This document shows, piece after piece, positions 1-9,723 of a stretch of DNA of 64,000 bases (position 1 is the first letter of the stretch; each line of letters opens with the position of its first letter). Origin of the DNA: Sneathiella chungangensis (GTDB lineage Bacteria; Pseudomonadota; Alphaproteobacteria; Sneathiellales; Sneathiellaceae). Both the position numbers and the translations under genes were made by a program. Location of the stretch: contig NZ_WTVA01000004.1 of NCBI RefSeq assembly GCF_009882935.1, forward strand, positions 62,001-126,000, written 5' to 3'. The notes under the pieces are model-generated. The model did no database searches. It saw only the letters and a program-made list of their open reading frames with translations, and was not told where the DNA came from.

Positions 1-92
1 TGGTCTGCCTTGGCGCCGGATCGATCTCCAACTGGGCGAATGCGCTACCGGTGGAGCTTGAAAAGCTGGCGACGGGGAAAAAGGCGGGATGA
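1..92 (+). CDS. murC: UDP-N-acetylmuramate--L-alanine ligase, C-terminal fragment
   Basis: Only the last 29 codons are inside the window; the gene begins upstream. The frame ends GAGSISNWANALPVELEKL followed by a short basic tail, which matches the usual MurC C-terminus. The TGA at 90-92 overlaps the ATG of murB at 89-91 (ATGA), so the two are probably translationally coupled. MurC is the cytoplasmic ligase that adds L-alanine to UDP-MurNAc, acting after the MurB reaction. The assignment rests on this short tail plus the expected murC-murB-ddl-ftsQAZ order. Confidence 0.8.
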   Translation, partial: VCLGAGSISNWANALPVELEKLATGKKAG

Positions 93-1051
93 TTGAGATG
101 AGCGCAATGAAATCCACACTCCCGACAACGGAAAACCTGATGGACCGGATGCCGCCAGTGCGCGGACGGCTCCGTCAAAATGCGGAACTTGGTAAGGTGA
201 CATGGTTCCAGGTGGGCGGCCCGGCGGATATTCTGTTCAAGCCGGAGGATGAGGGTGATCTCGCAGATTTCCTCAAAAACCTGCCCGCCGATATACCGGT
301 TTATATGATCGGCGTGGGCTCGAACCTTCTGGTCCGTGACGGGGGCGTGCGCGGCGTCGTTATCCGGTTGGGTCGGCATTTTGCCAAAATGAATACGGAC
401 GATGACAAGCTGATTGTCGGCGCCGGTGCGCTCGACGCCCATGTCGCACGCTTTGCCGCGGATGCCGGGCTTGAGGGCGCGGAGTTCCTGAGCGGCATCC
501 CCGGCGGAATTGGCGGCGCGTTGCGGATGAATGCCGGTGCCTACGGTGCGGATGTCTCGGATATCTTCCTCTCCGCTATTGCCTATGACCGCGCCGGAAA
601 CCGCCATGAACTGTCGCTAAAGGACATGGGGTTTTCCTATCGCCATACGGATATTCCCAAGGACTGGATTTTCACGCAGGCGACCTTCCGCCTTTCCTTC
701 GGCGACCGGCAGGAAATTCTCGACCGCATGGCGGATATTTCACGCAACCGGGAGGAAAGCCAGCCGGTGCGGAGCCGGACGGGAGGCTCCACATTCGCAA
801 ATCCATCCGGCAAAAAAGCATGGGAGTTAATTGACGATGTCGGCGGCCGCGGTTTGACCATAGGCGATGCCATGGTGTCCGACAAGCATTGCAATTTCCT
901 GATCAACAAAGGCACCGCCCGGGCGGCCGATCTGGAGACGCTGGGGGAAGAACTTCGTCGCCGTGTCTTCGCCAAACATGACACCCTGCTCCGTTGGGAA
1001 ATTGTCCGTCTTGGCGAACCCGCAGAGAAAACGCAAGGAAACAGGCCATGA
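89..1051 (+). CDS. murB: UDP-N-acetylenolpyruvoylglucosamine reductase MurB
   Basis: NADPH-dependent flavoenzyme that reduces UDP-GlcNAc-enolpyruvate to UDP-MurNAc in the cytoplasm, the committed step of peptidoglycan precursor synthesis. The 320-residue product has the FAD-binding fold with GVGSNLLVRDG at about 75-85 and SGIPGGIGGALRMNAGAYG at 135-153. The catalytic-serine segment GGSTFANP lies at 232-239 and a C-terminal Glu sits near 304, as in type I MurB. The start overlaps the murC stop by ATGA, and the stop overlaps the ddl start in the same way. Length and motifs are normal. Confidence 0.96.
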   Translation: MIEMSAMKSTLPTTENLMDRMPPVRGRLRQNAELGKVTWFQVGGPADILFKPEDEGDLADFLKNLPADIPVYMIGVGSNLLVRDGGVRGVVIRLGRHFAKMNTDDDKLIVGAGALDAHVARFAADAGLEGAEFLSGIPGGIGGALRMNAGAYGADVSDIFLSAIAYDRAGNRHELSLKDMGFSYRHTDIPKDWIFTQATFRLSFGDRQEILDRMADISRNREESQPVRSRTGGSTFANPSGKKAWELIDDVGGRGLTIGDAMVSDKHCNFLINKGTARAADLETLGEELRRRVFAKHDTLLRWEIVRLGEPAEKTQGNRP

Positions 1052-1956
1052 AACATGTCGCCGTTTTGATGGGCGGCTGGTCCGCCGAGCGGGAAGTGTC
1101 GATGAACAGCGGCCTCGCCTGCAGCGAGGCCCTGAAGAAGTGCGGCTATCAGGTCACGCCGGTCGATGTCGGGCGCAACATTGCCCAGACGCTTGGCGAA
1201 CTCAAACCCGATGTGTGCTTCAATGCGCTGCATGGCCGCTATGGGGAAGATGGCTATATTCAGGGCATGCTGGAAATCATGGGAATTCCCTATACCCATT
1301 CCGGCGTGCTTGCCTCGGCGCTCGCCATGGACAAGCCGGTTGCGAAGACATTGTTTGCCGAGGCGGGAATACCGGTCGCGGAAGGCCGGATCTTCACCCA
1401 TCAGGAAGTAAAGCAAGGCGCGAGCTATCCGAAACCCTTCGTAGTCAAGCCGCTGAACGAAGGCTCCAGTGTCGGTGTCACGATCATTCTGGAAGGCGAG
1501 AATATTGCGCTTCAGGATCTGCCCTGGACCTTTGGCGAAAAGGTGCTGATCGAGACATTCGTTCCGGGCCGGGAAATCCAGGTCGCGGTGATGGGGGATG
1601 AAGCGCTCGGCGCCGTTGAAATCCGTCCGCTTGGACGCTTTTATGACTACGAAGCGAAATATACGGCGGGCAAGGCTGAACATCTGATGCCGGCCCCGCT
1701 TGATCCGGACGAGTACGAGGAAGCGCTTCGTCTCGCCCTGCTGGCGCATCAGACCCTCGGGTGCCGTGGCGTCAGCCGGAGCGATCTTCGCTTTGACGAT
1801 ACCGGGGAGGGGCCTGGTAAATTCTATATGTTGGAAACCAATACTCAGCCCGGCATGACATCGCTCAGCCTTGTGCCGGAAATCGCCGGCCATACCGGCA
1901 TTTCCTTTGAAGAGCTTGTCCGCTGGATTGTGGAGGATGCATCATGCGACCGATAA
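1048..1956 (+). CDS. ddl: D-alanine--D-alanine ligase
   Basis: ATP-grasp ligase making D-Ala-D-Ala for the MurF step of peptidoglycan synthesis. The 302-residue protein starts MKHVAVLMGGWSAEREVS, the typical Ddl N-terminus. It has the substrate and ATP-binding segment KPLNEGSSVGV in the middle and the metal/phosphate segment LETNTQPGMT near the end. The ATG at 1048 overlaps the murB stop (ATGA). A start further upstream is possible but would add an unconserved extension. The 3' end overlaps ftsQ by 13 bases. Confidence 0.95.
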   Translation: MKHVAVLMGGWSAEREVSMNSGLACSEALKKCGYQVTPVDVGRNIAQTLGELKPDVCFNALHGRYGEDGYIQGMLEIMGIPYTHSGVLASALAMDKPVAKTLFAEAGIPVAEGRIFTHQEVKQGASYPKPFVVKPLNEGSSVGVTIILEGENIALQDLPWTFGEKVLIETFVPGREIQVAVMGDEALGAVEIRPLGRFYDYEAKYTAGKAEHLMPAPLDPDEYEEALRLALLAHQTLGCRGVSRSDLRFDDTGEGPGKFYMLETNTQPGMTSLSLVPEIAGHTGISFEELVRWIVEDASCDR

Positions 1957-2993
1957 CCATAGACAAGGATGACCGCGTAGTTCCCGCGCCGCGTCCACGG
2001 AAATCGAAAAGGAAAAGCGGTCCGTCCAGAAGCTTTTTTGGTGGCGGCAAAAAGAAGAAAACTGCTAGCGGCAAGGCTGAACCGCGTTTTTCCACGGGGG
2101 CGGCTTTCTCCCGGCTTGGCGGAATGACTGTCGAGATTACGGACCGGATCAGCGCCCCGTTTAGAACCGAAAAGCCAAAGCGTGGCGGACGACGCAAGCC
2201 GGCACCGGCCTGGCGCAAGCCCACGCTGATCTGCGGCGCGGTGCTCCTGGCCGCTGTCATTATCGGCGGCGTCACAAACTTCATGGTCCGTACGGAAGTG
2301 CTGGATCGGAGTGCGGCCTGGATCGATGAGCAGCAACAGGCGCTCGCTGAGTTTTTTGGTCTGACGGTGCAGGAAATCAGTGTAATCGGCCGCGACAAGA
2401 CCTCTGGCGACGATATTTTGAAAGTGCTGAATGTGAAGAGAGGCGACAGCATCCTCGGCGTCGATCCGGAGGCTGCGCGCGAGCGGCTTGAGACGCTAGG
2501 TTGGGTGGAGACAGCGTCCGTCATGCGCCGCTATCCAGACGAAATCTTCATCGAGATCAGGGAAAGGCGGCCCTATGCGCGGTGGCAGATCGACGGGCGC
2601 ACGGGCGTGATCGATCGGACTGGCGCGGTTGTCTCGAAAAAGGATGAGGCATCGTTCCGCTATCTTCCGAAGGTCGTCGGCCCGAATGCGAATGAGCACG
2701 CCGCCGAACTGTTCGATATGCTGGCGCAGACCCCGGAACTGTTCACCCGGGTGCAGAACGCCGTACGCATTCGCGACCGGCGGTGGGATCTGGAATTCGA
2801 TAACGGCGTGAAAGTGCTGCTGCCCGAGAAAGGGGCGCTGCAGGCCTGGAAACAGCTTAACAAGCTGCAGGATGAACAGAAGATTCTCGACAAGGATGTG
2901 GTGGCCATCGACATGCGCGCGGAAGACCGCATGTATGTCCGGCTCAATGCGGACGCGGCGAAATCTCGCCGTGTTGCCGGAAACGACACGTGA
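1944..2993 (+). CDS. ftsQ: Cell division protein FtsQ
   Basis: Bitopic divisome protein that links early and late division proteins (partners FtsB and FtsL). The 349-residue product has a long, very basic cytoplasmic tail (residues 1-92). One membrane segment follows at about 93-114, then a periplasmic POTRA domain from about 141 to 210 and the FtsQ/DivIB beta domain. The long Lys/Arg-rich tail is common in alphaproteobacteria. The start lies inside the end of ddl, and ftsA follows after about 50 bases. Confidence 0.93.
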   Translation: MRPITIDKDDRVVPAPRPRKSKRKSGPSRSFFGGGKKKKTASGKAEPRFSTGAAFSRLGGMTVEITDRISAPFRTEKPKRGGRRKPAPAWRKPTLICGAVLLAAVIIGGVTNFMVRTEVLDRSAAWIDEQQQALAEFFGLTVQEISVIGRDKTSGDDILKVLNVKRGDSILGVDPEAARERLETLGWVETASVMRRYPDEIFIEIRERRPYARWQIDGRTGVIDRTGAVVSKKDEASFRYLPKVVGPNANEHAAELFDMLAQTPELFTRVQNAVRIRDRRWDLEFDNGVKVLLPEKGALQAWKQLNKLQDEQKILDKDVVAIDMRAEDRMYVRLNADAAKSRRVAGNDT

Positions 2994-3043
2994 AAATTGA
3001 TAAAGAAGCCAAATGAACAGAAGACGGAGCATGTGGAACGGTA

Positions 3044-4285
3044 ATGGCAGCGGGACGTAACGGACCTTTGGCGGCACTTGATGTCGGCTCTACAAAAGTA
3101 TGCTGCTTTGTCGCGTCGGAAGAAGCGGGGCGTCTTCGCGTGACCGGCATCGGCCATCAGGTTTCCCGCGGACTCCGGGCGGGCGGGATCACCAACATGG
3201 AGATGGCGGAAGAGGCAATCCGCTCCGCCGTGGATGCCGCGGAACGCATGGCCGGGGAAACGGTGCGGGAAGTCTTTCTCGGCGTCTCCGCCGGCAAGCC
3301 GGCGTCGCAGACTGTTGATGTGGAAATGTCGATCGGCGGCCAGGAAATTACGGAAAAGGACCTGCAGCGCACCCTGAAGGAAGCCCGGGCGAGCTACCAG
3401 CCGGAGGGGCGGACAGTGATTCATGCGCTACCGGTCGGATATACGGTGGATGGCAATCGGGGCATTCGCGATCCGCGTGGCATGTATGGGGAAACCCTCG
3501 GGATCAGCATGCATATGGTCTCACTGCAAAACAGCCATATGCGCAATCTCGCAAATTGTGTTGAACGCTGCCATCTCGGAGTCGCGGGTATGGTTTCCGC
3601 GCCCTATGCCTCCGGTCTTTCCTGCCTTGTGGAAGATGAAATGGATCTCGGGGTGACGGTCATCGACATGGGCGGCGGCTCAACCTCCTTCGCCGTCTTC
3701 TATGATGGCGAGATGGTCTATAACGAGGTTATCCCGGTCGGCGGCGGCCATGTCAGCAATGATATCGCCCGGGGCCTGTCGACGACTCTCGCCAATGCGG
3801 AGCGTATGAAAACCCTTTATGGCAATGCGCTTGCCAGCCCCGCCGACGAGAAGGAAATTATCGATGTGCCGCTCATCGGCGAGACCGATCACGACGTCGC
3901 CAATCATGTGCCGCGCTCGATGCTCGTTGGCATCATCAAGCCGCGTCTTGAGGAAATACTCGAGCTGGTCAGGGACCGTCTGACAGCCTCCGGATTCAAC
4001 AAAGTGGCAGGACGTCGTGCGGTGCTGTGCGGTGGCGCGGCGCAGCTTGCCGGCGTACAGGAACTGACGGCGCGGGTCCTCGACAAGCAGGTGCGCATGG
4101 GTAAACCTATCCGTGTTAAGGGGCTGGCCGACGCAACGGACGGCCCGGCGTTCACGACCGCCGCAGGTTTACTGTCCTATGCCGTTCGCGAGCGATTTGA
4201 TGAAGGGATCAAGATGTCGGTGGCGGAAAAGCCGCCCAAAAACCGGTTTTTAAAGGTCGGGAACTGGTTCAAGGAGAATTTTTAG
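3044..4285 (+). CDS. ftsA: Cell division protein FtsA
   Basis: Actin-like ATPase that tethers FtsZ filaments to the inner membrane and recruits later division proteins. The 413-residue sequence begins with the phosphate-1 segment ALDVGSTKVCCFVA, carries a second nucleotide motif VIDMGGGSTSFAVF and the SHS2 insertion between them. It ends in a short amphipathic, Lys/Phe-rich helix (KNRFLKVGNWFKENF) that matches the usual FtsA membrane-targeting tail. The C-terminal residues immediately precede the ftsZ leader. Confidence 0.96.
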   Translation: MAAGRNGPLAALDVGSTKVCCFVASEEAGRLRVTGIGHQVSRGLRAGGITNMEMAEEAIRSAVDAAERMAGETVREVFLGVSAGKPASQTVDVEMSIGGQEITEKDLQRTLKEARASYQPEGRTVIHALPVGYTVDGNRGIRDPRGMYGETLGISMHMVSLQNSHMRNLANCVERCHLGVAGMVSAPYASGLSCLVEDEMDLGVTVIDMGGGSTSFAVFYDGEMVYNEVIPVGGGHVSNDIARGLSTTLANAERMKTLYGNALASPADEKEIIDVPLIGETDHDVANHVPRSMLVGIIKPRLEEILELVRDRLTASGFNKVAGRRAVLCGGAAQLAGVQELTARVLDKQVRMGKPIRVKGLADATDGPAFTTAAGLLSYAVRERFDEGIKMSVAEKPPKNRFLKVGNWFKENF

Positions 4286-4392
4286 GCAAAAATCTGTCGA
4301 AAAATTGTCAATATGTAAGAAGTGGGGTTTCATTAACCACAATATTTGGTATTAATTAGCTGTTCGTCAGCGTCTTTAAGGAGGAGAGTACC
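4286..4392 (+). promoter_or_regulatory. ftsA-ftsZ intergenic leader with strong ftsZ ribosome binding site
   Basis: A 107-base AT-rich spacer interrupts an otherwise tightly overlapped cluster, so ftsZ probably has its own promoter here. A strong AAGGAGGAG Shine-Dalgarno precedes a GTG start at 4393. TTAACC at about 4333 resembles a CtrA half site, but a second half at the consensus seven-base spacing is absent, so I do not call a CtrA operator. Confidence 0.45.
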
Positions 4393-6096
4393 GTGAGTAT
4401 CAATTTGTCAGTGCCGGAGCAATCAGAGCTGAAACCAAAAATCCTGGTATTGGGCGTTGGAGGAGCTGGCGGTAACGCGGTAAATAACATGATCACCTCT
4501 GAACTTCAGGGGGTCGAGTTCGTCGTCGCCAACACCGATGCGCAAGCGTTGAAGCAGAGTTTGGCGGAGCGTCGTATTCAACTAGGAGCTGAGCTGACGG
4601 AAGGTCTTGGTGCGGGATCAAAGCCCCATATCGGCGCCGGCGCAGCAGAAGAAGCGATAGAAGAAATTACCGGCCATCTTGAAGGCGTTCACATGTGCTT
4701 CATCACCGCTGGTATGGGCGGCGGCACGGGAACCGGCGCAGCGCCTGTTGTGGCGCGGGCAGCCCGGGAAAAAGGAATTCTTACGGTTGGCGTCGTGACG
4801 AAACCCTTCCAGTTTGAAGGCAATCATCGGATGCGGATTGCGGAAGAGGGTATCGAGGAATTGCAGCGCTATGTTGATACGCTGATTATCATCCCGAACC
4901 AGAATCTCTTCCGGATCGCCAATGAGAAAACGACTTTCGCCGACGCCTTCAACATGGCGGATGAAGTGCTGCATTCCGGTGTTCGCGGCGTAACCGATCT
5001 GATGGTTATGCCCGGACTGATCAATCTCGACTTCGCCGATGTGAATACCGTCATGAACGAAATGGGCAAGGCGATGATGGGTACTGGCGAGGCGAGCGGC
5101 GAAAATCGTGCGATCGAAGCTGCGGAAGCCGCCATCTCAAACCCGCTCTTGGACGACGTCTCCATGAAGGGCGCGCGTGGCGTGCTGATCAACATTACCG
5201 GCGGCATGGATCTTACATTATATGAGCTGGATGAGGCGGCGAACCGGATTCGCTCCGAGGTTGATCCGGAAGCGAACATCATTGTCGGCTCCACTTTCGA
5301 TACGGAAATGGAAGGCCGTATGCGGGTTTCGGTTGTCGCGACAGGTATTGACGCGCTGGAAGTACAGAAGGCCAATTCACCCAATGTAACGTCGCTTCGC
5401 ACTGTCAAGGGTGACGGAAAAGCAACGTCAGCGAATTCCGGTGGCGCCGGTGAGGCCGCCAGTCCGATGGTGCCTGCGGCGGCGGCTATTTCCGCATCCG
5501 GCTTCGGCGCAAGTGTTCCGGGCGGCAATTTCTCCGGTCAGCCGGTCGCTCAAGGCGCGGATGCATCTGGCGCGTCGGAAAGCTTTGAAATGGGATCAAC
5601 GTCAGCTGACAATACGTCGGTAAGCGGCAATCTGGCGATTGATCGGGATCGTGATCTCCTCTCTGACATTGACGCGGAGATGGAGGAAAGCGACCGCACT
5701 CAGGACGAGACAACGGGAAAGGACAGCCCGTTCAAGGCACCGCCCGCGATCCGAGTCGATAAAAGCCCGGAGAAGCTTCTCAATCCCGATGCGCAGCAGG
5801 TAGCATCAGAGGCGTCCGATCCGAAGGCGAAAAAGCGCGGGGCCAGCCTGTTTGAACGGATGACTGGCGTCAGCCGCTCCTTCCGGAAAGAGACCGCAAA
5901 AGAGGAAGCGCCTGCTCCGGCCCGGCGCGAACCGACCAGCAGCCGCGTGGCGCCGCCCCCTGCGGCATCGGCGCCGGCTGCGCCGCAAAGCCAGCCTGTG
6001 AAGAAGGAGGTAACGTCTTCGGTCAAGATCGACCAGAAACAGGAAGACGAGGATCTGCTCGATATTCCGGCGTTTCTGCGCCGTCAGGCAAACTAG
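4393..6096 (+). CDS. ftsZ: Cell division protein FtsZ
   Basis: Tubulin-like GTPase that polymerises into the Z ring. The GTG start is set by the AAGGAGGAG ribosome binding site and gives 567 residues. The GTPase domain shows [10 protein letters not shown] near residue 22 and the tubulin signature GGGTGTG near 105-112. A long, low-complexity Ala/Ser/Pro linker (about 330-550) follows. The C-terminal peptide [11 protein letters not shown] (557-567) is the FtsA-binding tail. The protein is longer than the E. coli homologue because of the linker, as is usual in this class. A terminator follows directly. Confidence 0.98.
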   Translation: MSINLSVPEQSELKPKILVLGVGGAGGNAVNNMITSELQGVEFVVANTDAQALKQSLAERRIQLGAELTEGLGAGSKPHIGAGAAEEAIEEITGHLEGVHMCFITAGMGGGTGTGAAPVVARAAREKGILTVGVVTKPFQFEGNHRMRIAEEGIEELQRYVDTLIIIPNQNLFRIANEKTTFADAFNMADEVLHSGVRGVTDLMVMPGLINLDFADVNTVMNEMGKAMMGTGEASGENRAIEAAEAAISNPLLDDVSMKGARGVLINITGGMDLTLYELDEAANRIRSEVDPEANIIVGSTFDTEMEGRMRVSVVATGIDALEVQKANSPNVTSLRTVKGDGKATSANSGGAGEAASPMVPAAAAISASGFGASVPGGNFSGQPVAQGADASGASESFEMGSTSADNTSVSGNLAIDRDRDLLSDIDAEMEESDRTQDETTGKDSPFKAPPAIRVDKSPEKLLNPDAQQVASEASDPKAKKRGASLFERMTGVSRSFRKETAKEEAPAPARREPTSSRVAPPPAASAPAAPQSQPVKKEVTSSVKIDQKQEDEDLLDIPAFLRRQAN

Positions 6097-6107
6097 TCTG
6101 AGACAAT

Positions 6108-6141
6108 AAAAAGAGGCGTGAAACATTTCGTTTCACGCCTC
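6108..6141 (+). terminator. Rho-independent-like terminator after ftsZ
   Basis: GAGGCGTGAAAC and GTTTCACGCCTC form a perfect 12-bp stem around an ATTTC loop, about 15 bases after the ftsZ stop. It is preceded by an A-rich stretch and followed by only a weak T tract, so it may work in both directions. It closes the division cluster; no lpxC gene follows. Confidence 0.75.
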
Positions 6142-6218
6142 ATATCGTTTACTCGGCAGTTACTCGTAAGAAACTCGTCTGTATTTAATCCGCGAAGGGA
6201 GGCAACGAGTCTTCCGGT

Positions 6219-6338
6219 CTAGAAACAATCGCAGCCGTGACAGGGCTTTGCGCCTGCGGTCGAGCCCATCAGGGCATCCCGCAAACTGCGAACGGCCTGT
6301 GCCACCAGTGTCAAAAGGCTGTATCTAATTCTGACCAT
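6219..6338 (-). CDS. Possible 39-residue mini-protein with C-terminal Cys cluster
   Basis: This short reading frame lies 125 bases downstream of hemF on the same strand. It starts at an ATG preceded by AGGGGA at good spacing. The product has a basic, amphipathic N-terminal half (MVRIRYSLLTLVAQAVRSLR) and ends KPCHGCDCF, a C-x2-C-x-C arrangement with one His that could bind a metal. I do not recognise a family. The ribosome binding site, the composition and the otherwise empty 370-base gap after ftsZ support it. There is no experimental or comparative evidence, so it could be a chance frame. Confidence 0.4.
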   Translation of the reverse strand: MVRIRYSLLTLVAQAVRSLRDALMGSTAGAKPCHGCDCF

Positions 6339-6463
6339 CGTACCAATCCCCTAAAAAGTTCTCGATCACGGAAAGATATTACACCCGAAGGGGCGTTATC
6401 CCAAGCGAAAGAGATGTGCGCATTGTCACAGCTTGGTACGAAAAGCGGCTATTTATACCATAT

Positions 6464-7315
6464 TTAGGGCCATTTCACCTCTGGCGGGAGGGACATGAGG
6501 ATAGCCTCCGTGTTTCCTCCAGTCTTCAGGCCGAAAGTCGTGCCGCGGTCATAGAGCAAATTAAACTCGACATATCGGCCACGCCGGACGAGCTGATGTT
6601 CCCGCTGCTCGGCTGTCCATTCCCTGTTCATATGGCGGCGGACAATTTCAGGGTAAATATCGCGAAAGGCGCGACCGACATCCTGGGTAAAGGCAAAATC
6701 TTTCTCCCAGTCGGTTGCCAGGCGGTCAAAGAAAATGCCGCCGACGCCGCGCGGTTCATTCCGGTGCGGCAGGAAAAAATATTCGTCGCACCATTTCTTG
6801 AAGCGTGGATAGTAATCCGCGTCATGGCGGTCGCAGGCGTCTTTGAGGGCGGCGTGAAAGTCCTTGGTGTCCTGATCATCCGGATACATGGGCGTAAGGT
6901 CCGCGCCGCCGCCGAACCAGCCCGCGGTCGTGACGATATGCCGCGTATTCATATGCACGGCGGGGACGAGCGGGGACTGCATATGCGCGACGAGGGAAAT
7001 ACCGCTCGCCCAGAACCTGCCATCTTTCTCGGCACCGGGAATCGATTTGCGGAATTCTTCGGAAAATTCGCCATGGACCGTCGATATATTGACGCCCACC
7101 TTTTCAAATACGCGGCCTTTCATGACCGACATTTCGCCGCCGCCGCCGCCCGGCCGGTTCCATTCCGTCACCTCGAAACGACCCGGTTCACGATCGCTGA
7201 AACTGCCGGTCAATTCCGCTTCGAGGGTTTCGAAACTCTCGCGTATCTGATTCCGCAGCATACGGAACCAATCCGCCGCTCGCTGTTTTTGTAATTCTGT
7301 CGTTTCGTCTGTCAT
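6464..7315 (-). CDS. hemF: Oxygen-dependent coproporphyrinogen III oxidase
   Basis: Converts coproporphyrinogen III to protoporphyrinogen IX with O2, a late step of haem synthesis in the cytoplasm. The 283-residue protein carries the family's conserved segments [38 protein letters not shown] and the C-terminal [21 protein letters not shown] with bound-substrate residues. Length is typical. The ATG at 7315 overlaps the trmL stop (ATGA), so it is probably translated from a trmL-hemF message. Its presence points to aerobic haem synthesis, consistent with the divergent bc1 operon. Confidence 0.95.
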   Translation of the reverse strand: MTDETTELQKQRAADWFRMLRNQIRESFETLEAELTGSFSDREPGRFEVTEWNRPGGGGGEMSVMKGRVFEKVGVNISTVHGEFSEEFRKSIPGAEKDGRFWASGISLVAHMQSPLVPAVHMNTRHIVTTAGWFGGGADLTPMYPDDQDTKDFHAALKDACDRHDADYYPRFKKWCDEYFFLPHRNEPRGVGGIFFDRLATDWEKDFAFTQDVGRAFRDIYPEIVRRHMNREWTAEQREHQLVRRGRYVEFNLLYDRGTTFGLKTGGNTEAILMSLPPEVKWP

Positions 7316-7797
7316 ACAAGTCCCGTGGTTTCGGAGAGAGAGCCGATCTTCGGAAACCCGGCTGTCTGGCGAAGCGCTTCGCCAAGGACCATGGCCGCGG
7401 ACACTGCGACATTAATAGAGCGCATGCCCGGAACCATCGGGATGACCAGCCGGTGGTCGACGATGGCGTGGATGTCGTCCGGTACGCCCGCACTTTCGCG
7501 CCCCAACATGAGAATATCCGATTCTGTGAATGTAAATTCCGTATAGGGGGCATCCACCCGAGTGGTCAATAAAACGAGGCGATTTCCGGCGATGCTCTTG
7601 TGAAAGGCCTGAAAGGAAACATGACGCGTGACATCGGCGGCGTCACGGTAATCCATTACCGCCCGCTTGAGGTCGCGGGCGCCGAAAGGAAAGCCGCAAG
7701 GCTCTATAATATCGACAGGAACGCCAAGGCAGGCGCCCAATCTGAGCAGGGTTCCGACATTGGGCGGAATATCCGGTTGGTAAAGTGCAAGTCGCAT
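7312..7797 (-). CDS. trmL: tRNA (cytidine(34)-2'-O)-methyltransferase TrmL
   Basis: SPOUT-class enzyme that 2'-O-methylates the wobble base of tRNA-Leu isoacceptors. I take the ATG at 7797 ([20 protein letters not shown]), which is where family similarity begins. This gives 161 residues, the usual size; the frame extends further upstream without recognisable sequence. SPOUT-knot segments [11 protein letters not shown] and [20 protein letters not shown] are present. It is divergent from petA, and its stop overlaps the hemF start. Confidence 0.93.
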   Translation of the reverse strand: MRLALYQPDIPPNVGTLLRLGACLGVPVDIIEPCGFPFGARDLKRAVMDYRDAADVTRHVSFQAFHKSIAGNRLVLLTTRVDAPYTEFTFTESDILMLGRESAGVPDDIHAIVDHRLVIPMVPGMRSINVAVSAAMVLGEALRQTAGFPKIGSLSETTGLV

Positions 7798-7945
7798 CTT
7801 GCTGTTGTACTGGGAGTGTTGTAACAAATACAGAAAAAATCCGCGCTTTATTGTCGCATTCGTCACGTTCGGGCTGGACATGACGGCATTATGATGACAA
7901 AAAGCGGTCGCAGTAGAATAATTTTTTAGGCTTTGGGGAAAGTAA

Positions 7946-8473
7946 ATGACGACAACCACCCCTGAAGAAGAGAACGGCGTCAAACGCCGTGATTTTCTTT
8001 ATATCGCTGCCGGCGGCCTTGGTGCCGTGGGGACGGCAGCCGCCATCTGGCCCTTTATCTCGCAAATGAACCCGTCTGCGGATGTTCTGGCGCTTTCTAC
8101 GACGGAAGCGGATCTGGAAGGCATCGAAGTCGGTTCCGAAGTCACTGTCGTATGGCAGGGCAAGCCGGTCTTTGTAAGGCACAGGACAGAAGAAGATATT
8201 CAGCGGGCCGAAGATGTGGACCTCGCCGAATTGCGGGATCCCCAGCCGGACGCGGACCGCGTGATCAAGCCGGAATGGCTGATCATGGTCGGTATCTGCA
8301 CTCATCTGGGCTGCGTGCCGTTGAAAGGGCAGGGAGAATATGGGGGATGGTTCTGCCCGTGCCATGGATCGCATTATGATACGTCAGGACGTATTCGCAA
8401 GGGACCGGCGCCGCTGAATCTGGCGATTCCACCCTACGAGTTCCTTGACGACAATAATATCAAGATCGGGTAG
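7946..8473 (+). CDS. petA: Ubiquinol-cytochrome c reductase Rieske iron-sulfur subunit
   Basis: Rieske [2Fe-2S] subunit of the cytochrome bc1 complex, passing electrons from ubiquinol to cytochrome c1. The 175-residue protein has an N-terminal twin-arginine-type signal anchor ([17 protein letters not shown], about 13-38). The cluster-binding boxes CTHLGC (118-123) and CPCHGSH (137-143) supply two Cys and two His ligands. It is the first gene of petABC, with 11 bases to petB, and the 148-base gap to divergent trmL probably holds the operon promoter. Confidence 0.97.
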   Translation: MTTTTPEEENGVKRRDFLYIAAGGLGAVGTAAAIWPFISQMNPSADVLALSTTEADLEGIEVGSEVTVVWQGKPVFVRHRTEEDIQRAEDVDLAELRDPQPDADRVIKPEWLIMVGICTHLGCVPLKGQGEYGGWFCPCHGSHYDTSGRIRKGPAPLNLAIPPYEFLDDNNIKIG

Positions 8474-8484
8474 GGGGCCCCAAG

Positions 8485-9723
8485 ATGTCTTTTGAACCGA
8501 AAAATCCTGTCGTTAAATGGGTAGAGCATCGCCTGCCGATTACCGGGATGTTGCATCACGCTCTATATGAGTATCCGACTCCGAAAAACCTGAGCTATTG
8601 GTGGACCTTTGGTTCTCTGGCCGGGTTCATGCTGGTTGTGCAGATTGTGACGGGTATCGTCCTCGCCATGCATTACACGCCGCATGTGGATTACGCTTTT
8701 ACCAGCGTCGAACATATCATGCGCGATGTGAACTATGGCTGGCTTCTCCGGTATATGCATGCCAATGGCGCATCGATGTTCTTCATCGTTGTTTATCTGC
8801 ATATTTTCCGCGGATTGTACTATGGCTCCTACAAGGCTCCTCGGGAACTTCTGTGGTGGCTTGGCCTGGTCATCTTCCTGCTGATGATGGCAACGGCCTT
8901 TATGGGCTATGTGCTTCCCTGGGGCCAGATGAGCTTCTGGGGCGCAACCGTTATCACGAACCTGTTCAGCGCCATTCCGCTGGTCGGCGACAGCATCGTC
9001 ACCTGGCTATGGGGCGGTTTCGCGGTCGACAACCCGACCCTGAACCGGTTCTTCAGCCTGCACTATCTGCTGCCTTTCGTCATCGTCGGCGTGGTTATCC
9101 TGCATGTCTGGTCCTTGCACACGAACGGCTCCAATAACCCGACCGGGCTGGACATCAAGGACAAGCAGGACAGCATTCCGTTCCATCCCTATTATACGGT
9201 CAAGGATTTGTTCGGGTTGGCGATCTTCCTGATTTTCTTCTCCGCCTTCCTGTTCTATGCGCCGAACTACCTCGGTCATCCGGACAACTACATCCCGGCG
9301 AATCCGCTGGTGACGCCGGCGCATATCGTGCCTGAATGGTACTTCCTGCCGTTCTATGCGATCCTCCGGGCCGTTCCGGACAAGCTCGGCGGCGTTCTGC
9401 TGATGTTCGGCGCGATTGCGGTGCTGTTCGCGCTTCCCTGGCTGGACAAGAGCCGGATCCGCTCCGCTCGTTTCCGTCCGATCTACAAACAGCTTTTCTG
9501 GGTGTTTGTCGCGGACTGCGTTTTGCTCACCTACATTGGGGGCAAGCCGCCGGAAGGAGCCTTCATCATCTGGGGCCGGATTGCGACGATCTATTATTTC
9601 GTGCATATCCTGATCCTTCTGCCGCTGGTAGGTCTGTTTGAAAAACCAAGACCATTGCCGGCCAGTATTTCGGAAGATGTTCTGCCCAAGAAGGCGGCGA
9701 GCGGGGAGACGGCCAATGCGTAA
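8485..9723 (+). CDS. petB: Cytochrome b of the bc1 complex
   Basis: Eight-helix integral membrane subunit carrying the two b haems and the Qo/Qi quinone sites. The 412-residue sequence shows the haem-ligand helices ([10 protein letters not shown] region and the paired His helices around [20 protein letters not shown]). It also has the Qo-site motif PEWY in [14 protein letters not shown]. Length fits the proteobacterial single-chain form. The last codons overlap the start of petC by 8 bases. Confidence 0.97.
   Translation: MSFEPKNPVVKWVEHRLPITGMLHHALYEYPTPKNLSYWWTFGSLAGFMLVVQIVTGIVLAMHYTPHVDYAFTSVEHIMRDVNYGWLLRYMHANGASMFFIVVYLHIFRGLYYGSYKAPRELLWWLGLVIFLLMMATAFMGYVLPWGQMSFWGATVITNLFSAIPLVGDSIVTWLWGGFAVDNPTLNRFFSLHYLLPFVIVGVVILHVWSLHTNGSNNPTGLDIKDKQDSIPFHPYYTVKDLFGLAIFLIFFSAFLFYAPNYLGHPDNYIPANPLVTPAHIVPEWYFLPFYAILRAVPDKLGGVLLMFGAIAVLFALPWLDKSRIRSARFRPIYKQLFWVFVADCVLLTYIGGKPPEGAFIIWGRIATIYYFVHILILLPLVGLFEKPRPLPASISEDVLPKKAASGETANA

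Noticed and set aside
637-1893. Minus-strand frame of 418 codons
   Set aside because: Antisense to murB and ddl, both clear genes.
4286-4392. CtrA binding site in front of ftsZ
   Set aside because: TTAACC is present, but the second half TTAA is not at the seven-base spacing of the consensus.
6416-7294. Plus-strand frame of 292 codons opposite hemF
   Set aside because: Antisense to a clear coproporphyrinogen oxidase with every conserved motif.
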